NCBI GenBank assembly: GCA_018713425.1
Contig: DVOT01000045.1
Span: 1 to 12,627, forward strand
From: Alectryocaccomicrobium faecavium
Lineage (GTDB): Bacteria > Bacillota > Clostridia > Christensenellales > Aristaeellaceae
DNA length: 12,627 bases
Reading direction: 5' to 3'
Part shown: positions 7,011 to 12,627 of the stretch, piece by piece
How the letters are laid out: each line of letters begins with the position of its first letter
Numbering within the stretch: the first letter of the stretch is position 1
Notes under the pieces: model-generated
The model's database searches: none
What the model was told of the DNA's origin: nothing
The model's input: only the letters and a program-made list of their open reading frames with translations
Translations under genes and position numbers: made by a program

Positions 7011-8636
7011 ATGAAGAAACTGGCTTCCCTGTCGCTGGCCCTGCTGCTCACGCTGTGCCTGGCTGGCGCGGCTCTGGCCGAACCCGTGATCACAGAGCCG
7101 GAAATGCCCCTGACCGACACCCCCGTCACCTACACCGCCATGATCGTTCCTCACGCGCTGGATACCGGCGATCCCAATGAAAAGTCTCTCTACATTGAGC
7201 GCGCGGAAACGACGGGCGTCAACATCGAATGGACCGTGGTGCCCAGCACGTCCAAGGCCGAACGCATCGCCACGACCTTCGCCTCGGGCGATCTGCCGGA
7301 TCTGTTCGTGAACATGCTGGACAACACCAACGTGCTGACCTATGGCCTAGCGGGCGCGCTGCTGCCCATTTCCGATTACCTGGAGTACATGCCCAATTTC
7401 TCTTCCATTCTGGAAACCATGCCGGATGTGAAGGCCGCTATCACCATGCCGGACGGCAAGATCTATGGCGTGCCGCAGATCAACATGTGGTCTGTGTGGC
7501 CGGGCAACGGCGTCTACCAGCGCTCCAGCGTGTTCATCAACCGCGAATGGCTGGATAAGCTGGGCCTGGAAGTGCCCACCACCACGGAGGAATTCCTCGA
7601 GGTGCTGCGCGCCTTCAAAACCAGCGACCCGAACGAAAACGGTGAAGCCGATGAAATCCCGCTGTCCTTCGTGTACAGCGGTTCGAGCGAAACCCCTGCT
7701 TCCCTGCTCTACGGCCCCTTTGGCATCATTGGCATGAGCTATCAGATGAACGTGCAGGACGGCAAGTGCTTCTACGCCATCCAGGACGAACGCTTTATCG
7801 ACGCCATCCAGTACATCCGCACGCTGTGGGATGAAGGCCTGATCGACCCCGAAGCCTTCACGCAGGACGCGTCGCGCTATTACGCGAAGGGCCTGGAAGA
7901 AACCGACCTCTACGGCGTGTTCGTCGATTGGTCTGGCGGCGCGGTCGTAGGCAACGAAAAAGTGAACGGCGCGGATGAACAAGTGCTCACCGGCGACGAA
8001 GTCTACATTCCCATGGAACCGCTGGCCGGCCCGAACGGCGACCGCATCTGGGCCAACGAATCCAACGGCATCAACACCAACCGCCTGTGCATCGCTTCCA
8101 CCGTGGAAAACCCCGAGCTGCTCTGCCGCTGGGTGGACGCGCTGTTCACGCCGGATAGCAGCATTCAGGAAATCTGGGGCCAGTTCGGCACGCACAACCT
8201 CAAGAACGATGACGGCACCTGGACGCGCATCAATCCGCCCGCGGATGTGAACGCCGATGAATGGCTGCTGCAGACCACCACCCGCCAGCTCCCCGGCCTG
8301 GTGACCGACGAAATGGTCGCCAACACCATTGTGCTGTATCCCGACGGCCATACTGGCACGAAGCAGGACGAAGGAAAATACAAGCTCGCCATGGTCACCG
8401 CGCCCTACGCCGTGGAAGAATACTATCCGCCGGTGATTCTCTCTGAAGAGGCGAACGAACGCATTGCCGTGCTGTGGACGCCCATCCAGAACGCCATGAT
8501 CGAGCAGGAAGTCGCCTGGTGCACGGGCGAAGGCGATGTGGAGGCCGAATGGGCCGACTTCATCGAAAAGCTCAATTCCATGGGTCTGGAAGAAGTGGTG
8601 CAGATCTATCAGGACGCTTACGACGCGCTCGGCTAA
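7011..8636 (+). CDS. Extracellular solute-binding protein of the ABC importer
   Basis: This 541-residue sugar-binding protein of the LipO/YtcQ-like group is the last gene of the importer operon. A signal peptide covers residues 1-23 (MKKLASLSLALLL..., with ALA before EPVITEP), pointing to signal peptidase I. C16 lies in LLTLC, a poor lipobox because the residue before it is leucine. Family features are SGDLPDLFVN, DGKIYGVPQINMW, DPNENGEADEIPLSF and LWDEGLIDPEAF. AAGGAGG (6997-7003) lies 7 nt before the ATG. It should capture the substrate outside the cell and hand it to the two permeases. A monoderm would normally tether such a protein as a lipoprotein, so the weak lipobox is odd. Its similarity in plan to the sensor-operon protein suggests they may recognise the same or related ligands. 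Confidence 0.95.
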   Translation: MKKLASLSLALLLTLCLAGAALAEPVITEPEMPLTDTPVTYTAMIVPHALDTGDPNEKSLYIERAETTGVNIEWTVVPSTSKAERIATTFASGDLPDLFVNMLDNTNVLTYGLAGALLPISDYLEYMPNFSSILETMPDVKAAITMPDGKIYGVPQINMWSVWPGNGVYQRSSVFINREWLDKLGLEVPTTTEEFLEVLRAFKTSDPNENGEADEIPLSFVYSGSSETPASLLYGPFGIIGMSYQMNVQDGKCFYAIQDERFIDAIQYIRTLWDEGLIDPEAFTQDASRYYAKGLEETDLYGVFVDWSGGAVVGNEKVNGADEQVLTGDEVYIPMEPLAGPNGDRIWANESNGINTNRLCIASTVENPELLCRWVDALFTPDSSIQEIWGQFGTHNLKNDDGTWTRINPPADVNADEWLLQTTTRQLPGLVTDEMVANTIVLYPDGHTGTKQDEGKYKLAMVTAPYAVEEYYPPVILSEEANERIAVLWTPIQNAMIEQEVAWCTGEGDVEAEWADFIEKLNSMGLEEVVQIYQDAYDALG

Positions 8637-8653
8637 TCTTTCCTGGACTTTCG

Positions 8654-8698
8654 GGGGGCTGTGAAAGAACTTTTGCTGTTCTTTCACAGCCCCCTTTT
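8654..8698 (+). terminator. Intrinsic terminator of the permease operon
   Basis: A perfect 17-bp stem, GGGGGCTGTGAAAGAAC (8654-8670) with its complement at 8678-8694, has a 7-nt loop TTTTGCT and is followed by TTTT. It begins 18 nt after the stop codon of the binding protein. The central part recurs in degenerate form at 8908-8942. Confidence 0.9.
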
Positions 8699-8909
8699 GG
8701 AAAGTGGCACAACCGTATGAAGTAGCACTAACCCAGAGCCTCCCTTTGATCTCAAAGGGAGGTGGCGCGGCGTAGCCGCGACGGAGAGGCGGGAACACTG
8801 CAAGCCGCTAGGCGCAGCAGGACGACCATTGCGAATTGTGGAATGGTGGCACGGCGTGAGCCGTGACGGAGGGATCGGGAGGTGGCGCGGCACAGCCGTG
8901 ATAGAGGGG
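8695..8909 (+). repeat. Mosaic intergenic repeat, middle copy
   Basis: Directly after the terminator stem, TTTTGGAAAGTGGCAC...AGTAGCACTAACCCAGAGCC matches the linker of the right copy (12340-12385) and, on the other strand, of the left copy. It continues with a perfect palindrome of 11-bp arms, CCTCCCTTTGA / TCAAAGGGAGG (8739-8762), then TGGCGCGGCGTAGCCGCGACGGAG, split here as a CGCGGC/GCCGCG hairpin. Positions 8816-8842 resemble the reverse complement of 124-150. Two further degenerate GGTGGCRCGGC..GCCGTGA units follow at 8845-8874 and 8880-8905. No gene is credible between 8637 and 9046; open frames there are repeat translations. Confidence 0.75.
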
Positions 8910-8942
8910 TTGCGAAAGAGCTTTTGCTGTTTTTTCACATCC
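8908..8942 (+). repeat. Degenerate second copy of the terminator hairpin
   Basis: GGTTGCGAAAGAGC, then TTTTGCTGTTTTTTCACATCC, matches 8657-8691 with 5 differences in 35 positions by eye. The loop TTTTGCT is identical, but the stem is now imperfect. The two copies flank the middle mosaic repeat, suggesting duplication or insertion of the mosaic within a hairpin-bearing unit. Confidence 0.65.
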
Positions 8943-8970
8943 ACAACCATGTAAAAAATTCTGCCAGGGC

Positions 8971-9000
8971 TGTACATGGCCCGGCGTTGTCTGTTAAGAT
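8971..9000 (+). promoter_or_regulatory. Possible promoter of the catabolic operon
   Basis: TGTACA (8971-8976) and TAAGAT (8995-9000) are 18 bp apart, with a TG one base before the -10. Each hexamer matches consensus at about four of six positions. The leader would be about 40 nt to the ATG at 9047. The 13-bp repeat seen upstream of the permease operon is absent here. Weak evidence; read-through past the terminator at 8654-8698 is an alternative. Confidence 0.35.
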
Positions 9001-9046
9001 ATAGACGGACTGTAGCACGACGCGTGCTTCGGAAAGGGGAACTCCT

Positions 9047-9901
9047 ATGGATTGCCTACACACCACCATTTCCATCGGTCTGGCAGCGCCTTTTCGCGCG
9101 CTGCACCTGAGCGATTCGCACATTTGCCGGGCGGACGCGCGCGACGGCGCGCGCAAAATGTCGCTGGCCCAACACCGGCAAGCGGAATTCGACGCCGGCG
9201 TGCCCGGCCGCAGCGAGCGGTTTTTGCGCGCCCAACTGGCCTATGCCGATGAAAACCACCTGCCCATTTTGTACACGGGCGACTTCTGCGATTTTGTTTC
9301 ACACCCCAATTTGGAATACATGCGCGACACGCTGGGCGCGCGCGATTGCTTTATGGCGGCCGGCAACCACGAATACAGCCTGTACGTCGGCGAGGCCTTC
9401 GAGGACGAAGCCTATAAAATGCAAAGCTTCGCGCTCGTGCAATCCTTTTGCGGCAACGACTTGCGCTTTGCCAGCCGCGTGATGCACGGCGTGAATTTCG
9501 TTGCCCTGGACAACGTCTATTACGATTTCACCGCCCGGCAACTGGAGCAGCTCAAAGCCGAAGTGGCGCGCGGCCTGCCCATCGTGCTGATGATGCACAC
9601 GCCCCTATATACGCAGGCGCTGTGCGCCCACGCCATGGAAGAATTGCATCAGCCCTGCGCCTATCTGGTGGGCGCGCCCGAAGAATGCCTAGCGGCCTAT
9701 CCCCCGGACCGGCGCGTTCAGCAGCAGCCCACGCGGGATACCCTCGCCATGATCGATTACATCCAAAGCCAGCCCCAAATCCGCGCCATTCTGGCGGGCC
9801 ACCTGCATTACAACTATGAAGGGCCGCTGCCCTGCGGCACCATGCAATACGTGACGGGCGGCGGGTTTCAAAATTGCGCGCGGGAAATCACATTTGTATA
9901 G
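9047..9901 (+). CDS. Cytoplasmic metallophosphoesterase (calcineurin-like)
   Basis: This 284-residue enzyme has all the metal-site motifs of the calcineurin-like phosphoesterase fold: DSH (D23, H25), GD at 78-79 within GDFCD, GNHE (N107, H108), a single H184 in MMHTP, and GHLH (H252, H254). It should hydrolyse a phosphomonoester or phosphodiester using two metal ions. No signal peptide or membrane helix is visible, so it acts inside the cell. The ATG at 9047 is preceded by GGAAAGGGGA (9031-9040). It is the first gene of a rightward unit with a putative glycosidase and a sugar isomerase-like protein; the gap to the next gene is 23 bp. That context suggests a phosphorylated sugar or glycan-derived phosphodiester substrate, but this is inference. 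Length and motif order are ordinary for the family. Confidence 0.9.
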   Translation: MDCLHTTISIGLAAPFRALHLSDSHICRADARDGARKMSLAQHRQAEFDAGVPGRSERFLRAQLAYADENHLPILYTGDFCDFVSHPNLEYMRDTLGARDCFMAAGNHEYSLYVGEAFEDEAYKMQSFALVQSFCGNDLRFASRVMHGVNFVALDNVYYDFTARQLEQLKAEVARGLPIVLMMHTPLYTQALCAHAMEELHQPCAYLVGAPEECLAAYPPDRRVQQQPTRDTLAMIDYIQSQPQIRAILAGHLHYNYEGPLPCGTMQYVTGGGFQNCAREITFV

Positions 9902-9924
9902 CGGCGCGGCGGAAAGGAAGCAAG

Positions 9925-11418
9925 ATGAATTACTTTTGCACCTGGTCGGTTCAAAACTACCTGTACGGATGCGGCAAGGCGGATTTTCAGCCGGAAGAAG
10001 CGGAAGGCGCGACGGGCGCCGCGCACGCGCGCGCCAACATGAACCTGGAAAATTTGCTGGGCGAAGAGGGCTGGGCGCGCCGCTTTTATCCCGCCGCGCG
10101 CGGGCAGCTCTATTTTCTGCTGGACGACGGCTGGGACGTGCCCCAGAGCGCGGACGCGCGCTGGTTCGGCGCGCTGGTTCCGGACGCGGGGCGCTTTCCC
10201 GGCGGGCCGGAAGCGCCGTGGGAGCGCCTGAGTTGGCTGAACCAGCAAGTGAAAGAAGCGGGCTGGCGTGGGCTCGGCCTGTGGGTGGCGGCGCAGGAAG
10301 CGCCCGCCCTATTCTCCGCCGCGGCCGGCGATTTGCAAGCGCAGGAGCGCTATTGGGCGGAGCGGATGTGCTGGAGCGAGCGCGCGGGCGTGGAATATTG
10401 GAAAGTGGATTGGGGCGCGCACGGGCAGGACTGGGAATTTCGCGCGCGCCTGACCCGCTGGGCGCGGCAATACGCGCCGCACCTGACCATAGAGCACGCG
10501 GTGTGCCAAGGGCCGGTGAACGACGGCCCAGACGGACGCCTGCGCGAAGAAATCGCCGGACAGGAAGCCCATTTGCTGCTGGAAGCGGACGTGCTGCGCA
10601 CGTACGACATTCTCCAGCCCCTGTCCGCGTCGCAAACGATGGAGCGCGTTGGCGCGCTGCTCCATGCCATGGAAGGACGCGCGCCCAAGGGCCGCGCGCT
10701 GATCAATTGCGAAGACGAGTGCTACCTGGCTGCGGCGCTGGGGCTGTGCGCGGGCGTTATGCGCCACCCGCTCCGGGGACTGCGCTGCAAGGGAGACATG
10801 GACCCGGCGTTTCCGCCCACGGCGGACGACGCAAAATTGCGCATGGATGAAGTGGCGCGCCTGGCGCGTTGGCAAAGCGTCATGCCGCCCTTTGGCGCAG
10901 CGGAGGAACCCGTGCGAATCGATCGCCGCGTTTTGCGCGATTCCTGGCGCTTTGCGCGCGGCGAAACCTGGATGAGCGACCTCATCGGGCAGGAGCTAAC
11001 GCAAGCCGCGCCCGCGCGCATCAGCCGCGGCGCGGATTTGCCCACGGTGCGTTGCGAGGGCGAACCGCCGTTTGCCGCCGCGTCCTGCCATGGGGATTGC
11101 GCCGCCATCGCCCTGTTGCCCCGCACGCAGCGGCGCCGCTTTGCGCCTCTGGCGGATGTCGAATGGCATCTGCCGCGCGCGGTTTCCGCCCTGGCCGTCT
11201 TTGGTTGCTACCGCTCTTTGCGCATCACGGGACTGGGCCCTTGCCGCGCCTGGGCCAGCGACCTATTGGGCGGCCCCTCCGTCGCGCTGCCCTGTTCCCA
11301 GGGAACGCTGGCGCTATCGGGCGAACAAATTCGCGCCATCGGCCTAGCCAGCGCCACCCCGGGCGACGCCTCTGCGCCGGGCGTACACATCACCATCGAG
11401 AAAGGAGACACGCTATGA
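9925..11418 (+). CDS. Putative glycoside hydrolase, clan GH-D-like (alpha-galactosidase fold)
   Basis: This 497-residue protein was recognised by motifs only. LYFLLDDGWDVP (residues 62-73), then GRFPGG and KEAGWRGLGLWV (110-121), resemble the opening strands of GH27/GH36 TIM barrels. EYWKVDWG (157-164) would supply the nucleophile D162. VLRTYDIL (223-230) resembles the R..D segment of GH27, making D228 the candidate acid/base. The C-terminal part (about 400-497) looks like a beta-rich domain. There is no signal peptide, so it should act on imported sugar. The start at 9925 follows GGAAAGGAAG; the frame extends 17 codons upstream but overlaps the phosphoesterase. Its stop overlaps the next start by 4 bp. 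GC content is very high, with many GCG and CGC codons. It could instead be a related barrel enzyme of another specificity. Confidence 0.65.
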   Translation: MNYFCTWSVQNYLYGCGKADFQPEEAEGATGAAHARANMNLENLLGEEGWARRFYPAARGQLYFLLDDGWDVPQSADARWFGALVPDAGRFPGGPEAPWERLSWLNQQVKEAGWRGLGLWVAAQEAPALFSAAAGDLQAQERYWAERMCWSERAGVEYWKVDWGAHGQDWEFRARLTRWARQYAPHLTIEHAVCQGPVNDGPDGRLREEIAGQEAHLLLEADVLRTYDILQPLSASQTMERVGALLHAMEGRAPKGRALINCEDECYLAAALGLCAGVMRHPLRGLRCKGDMDPAFPPTADDAKLRMDEVARLARWQSVMPPFGAAEEPVRIDRRVLRDSWRFARGETWMSDLIGQELTQAAPARISRGADLPTVRCEGEPPFAAASCHGDCAAIALLPRTQRRRFAPLADVEWHLPRAVSALAVFGCYRSLRITGLGPCRAWASDLLGGPSVALPCSQGTLALSGEQIRAIGLASATPGDASAPGVHITIEKGDTL

Positions 11419-12215
11419 TTTTGCTCAGCCAAGAGTTGCCCCTCAGCATTAGCCTGAACCAGGATACCTACCGCAACGCCGCGCAATTCGCGCGGGCGGG
11501 ATTTGAGGCGGCGGAATGCTGCCTGCCCGTACACTACCACGCCGAAGTGGATCTCTCCATTTTCCCCGCCTATCTGGAGGAGGTCTGCCCGCGGATCGCG
11601 GACGGGGGCCTGCGAATCGCCAGCTTCCATTTGCCCTTTGGCACCTATTGGGACATTTCCTCCCCCGATGAAACCATCCGCGCGGGCGCTGTGCAAGCGC
11701 TTGCCCAGTTGATTCGCCTGCTCGCCCCCTATCCTGGGAACAATCTCGTGCTGCATCCCAGCTTCGAGCCCATCGAGGAAGGCGCGCGCGAGGCGCACAT
11801 CGCCGCCTGCCAAAAGAGCCTGCGGGAATTGGCGCCTATCGCGGAGGAAACGGGCAAAAAAATCGCCCTGGAAAATCTGCCGCGCACCTGCCTGGGCCGC
11901 ACCTCGCAGGAAATGGAGCGCATCACGGAAAGCGGCGCGCTTTGCGGCATTTGCATGGATACCACCCATATGTTCCACGAAACGCCGCAGGACTTTTTGC
12001 GGCGCTGCGGAAAATGGGTGATCAACACCCACCTTTCGGATTACTTAAACGGGCAGGACGAGTGCCATTGGGTGCCCGGAACCGGCAGCTTGCATTGGCG
12101 CGAAATTTTTGCCGCGCTGATCGCCTTGCCCTATGGCGGAACCTACAACTTTGAAGTCTTCAAATACGCGCCGCTGGAAATCGTGGGCGGGTTGAAAAAC
12201 GCCCTGGAGCGGTGA
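11415..12215 (+). CDS. Sugar phosphate isomerase/epimerase-like TIM-barrel protein
   Basis: This 266-residue protein fits the xylose-isomerase-like (AP endonuclease 2) barrel family. Candidate metal ligands are E153 in ALENLP, D182 and H185 in CMDTTHMF, H206 in NTHLSDY and E247 in NFEVFK. H72 in FHLPFG and H114 in LHPSFEP also fit the barrel strands, and H218 lies in the ECHWVPGTG segment. It would isomerise or epimerise a sugar, or act on a related compound such as an inosose; family members vary widely, so the reaction is open. AAAGGAGA (11401-11408) precedes the ATG by 6 nt. The start overlaps the glycosidase stop as ATGA, so the two are translationally coupled. The longer open frame upstream (from 10869) is a shadow of the glycosidase gene. 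No signal peptide; cytoplasmic. Confidence 0.85.
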   Translation: MILLSQELPLSISLNQDTYRNAAQFARAGFEAAECCLPVHYHAEVDLSIFPAYLEEVCPRIADGGLRIASFHLPFGTYWDISSPDETIRAGAVQALAQLIRLLAPYPGNNLVLHPSFEPIEEGAREAHIAACQKSLRELAPIAEETGKKIALENLPRTCLGRTSQEMERITESGALCGICMDTTHMFHETPQDFLRRCGKWVINTHLSDYLNGQDECHWVPGTGSLHWREIFAALIALPYGGTYNFEVFKYAPLEIVGGLKNALER

Positions 12216-12237
12216 GGCGCATAGGCGCGTTTTTCGT

Positions 12238-12272
12238 GGGCGGCAGGCCGGTTTTGGCGCCTGCCGCCCTTT
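12238..12272 (+). terminator. Probable intrinsic terminator of the catabolic operon
   Basis: An 11-bp GC-rich stem, GGGCGGCAGGC (12238-12248) with GCCTGCCGCCC (12259-12269), has a 10-nt loop and is followed by only TTT. It lies 22 nt after the isomerase stop. The short T-run makes it a modest terminator, but a second candidate follows at 12315-12343. Confidence 0.6.
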
Positions 12273-12288
12273 GCAACCGCTCAGGCGG

Positions 12289-12463
12289 CAACCCCTCAGT
12301 CAGCTTCGCTGACAGCTCCCCTTGGAATCAAGGGGAGCCTTTTGGATAGTGCTGCGCCGTAGGGAGTAGCACTACCCAGAGCCTCCCGTCAAGCCTCCCT
12401 TTTTTCAAAAGGGAGGTGGCGCGGCGCAGCCGCGACGGAGGGATTCAAAAGGGGCGCACGAAG
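12289..12463 (+). repeat. Mosaic intergenic repeat, right copy
   Basis: Positions 12289-12377 match the reverse complement of 269-358, and 12340-12440 match the middle copy. The order is CAACCCCTCAGTCAGC, a GTCAGC/GCTGAC hairpin, the GCTCCCCTTG hairpin, the TTTTGG..TAGTG linker, a CCTCCCTTTT/AAAAGGGAGG palindrome (12394-12416), then GGTGGCGCGGCGCAGCCGCGACGGAGGGATTC split over 12415-12446, and finally AAAAGGGGCGCACGAAG (12447-12463). It fills the gap between two convergent genes, and nothing else is seen in 12216-12471 apart from the two terminator hairpins. Confidence 0.8.
12315..12343 (+). terminator. Repeat-borne terminator-like hairpin
   Basis: GCTCCCCTTG (12315-12324) pairs with CAAGGGGAGC (12329-12338) around a GAAT loop, then C and TTTT follow. 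It is the counterpart of the hairpin at 304-332 and again points away from the upstream operon. It may back up the terminator at 12238-12272, and in the other direction may affect the convergent kinase gene. Confidence 0.55.
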
Positions 12464-12471
12464 GAGGCACG

Positions 12472-12627
12472 TTAATCAAATGGCACCCTGCGCACCTCCA
12501 GCCCCACGATGGCGCGGGTGCCGGAGCCGGGCGAGGATTCCAGGCGGATGGTGTGCGAAAGGCGCTCGAGCGTCTTTTTGCACAGATAGAGGCCAATGCC
12601 CGTGGACTTTTCGCCCGCGCGGCCATT
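12472..12627 (-). CDS. Histidine kinase, C-terminal fragment (cut by the window edge)
   Basis: The last 51 codons of a minus-strand gene end in TAA at 12474-12472. The translation starts NGRAGEKSTGIGLYLCKKTL and ends in LEVRRVPFD. STGIGLYLCKK and LESSPGSGTRAIV are the glycine-rich G2 box and the end of a histidine-kinase ATPase domain. The STGxGLYLxKK wording is common in the BceS-like group of small kinases that sense antimicrobial peptides with a BceAB-type transporter, but 51 residues cannot settle that. The phospho-acceptor and sensor parts lie outside the window. It converges with the isomerase gene and is probably unrelated to the sugar system. Another frame that is open from 12626 to 12405 here is a shadow. 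Confidence 0.85.
   Translation of the reverse strand, partial: NGRAGEKSTGIGLYLCKKTLERLSHTIRLESSPGSGTRAIVGLEVRRVPFD

Noticed and set aside
7347..8798. Minus-strand open frame of 483 codons opposite the importer binding protein
   Set aside because: Shadow of a GC-rich gene. The composition is low-complexity and the frame runs through the terminator and repeats.
8695..8942. CRISPR array in the repeat-rich gap
   Set aside because: The repeated units are degenerate, irregularly spaced and palindromic, with no constant spacer length and no cas genes nearby.
10869..11414. Upstream extension of the isomerase-like protein
   Set aside because: It is an arginine-rich shadow of the glycosidase gene; AAAGGAGA and ATG at 11415 fit the true start.
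12405..12626. Minus-strand open frame of 73 codons at the right edge
   Set aside because: It runs through the repeat and is out of frame with the recognisable kinase ATPase box.

Overview
The window looks like part of the chromosome of a GC-rich Bacillota of the class Clostridia, probably a gut commensal. The evidence is the YesM/YesN two-component pair, the LplB/YtcP-type sugar ABC permeases, the strong AGGAGG-like ribosome binding sites, the sigma-A style promoters and the palindromic intergenic repeats. Genus and species cannot be read from the sequence.

Layout. Positions 1-404 carry no credible gene, only hairpins and repeat modules. A leftward operon (4955 to 405) encodes an extracellular solute-binding protein, a YesM-type histidine kinase and a YesN-type AraC-family response regulator. 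Both junctions overlap (4 bp and 8 bp). A 175-bp divergent region (4956-5130) follows. It holds a near-consensus extended -10 promoter for the sensor operon. Facing the other way is a promoter with a good extended -10 but no -35; a 13-bp direct repeat with 22-bp periodicity lies immediately upstream and covers the -35 position. The rightward operon (5131-8636) encodes two permeases and a second solute-binding protein and ends at a perfect 17-bp hairpin. A 410-bp repeat-rich gap follows. Then comes a second rightward operon (9047-12215): a metallophosphoesterase, a putative clan GH-D-like glycosidase and a TIM-barrel sugar isomerase/epimerase-like protein, none with a signal peptide. After another repeat-rich gap, the window ends in the last 51 codons of a different histidine kinase on the minus strand.

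How the genes may work together (inference). The binding protein in the sensor operon would detect an extracellular sugar or glycan together with the kinase. The phosphorylated regulator would bind the direct repeat and switch on the permease operon. The imported substrate would be cleaved and processed inside the cell by the hydrolases and the isomerase. No ABC ATPase is encoded here, so a shared MsmK/UgpC-type ATPase elsewhere is expected. The substrate is unknown.

The most notable points are the three-gene sensor module with a dedicated binding protein, the probable regulator site in the divergent promoter, and a mosaic repeat family placed in the same orientation just downstream of all three complete operons.
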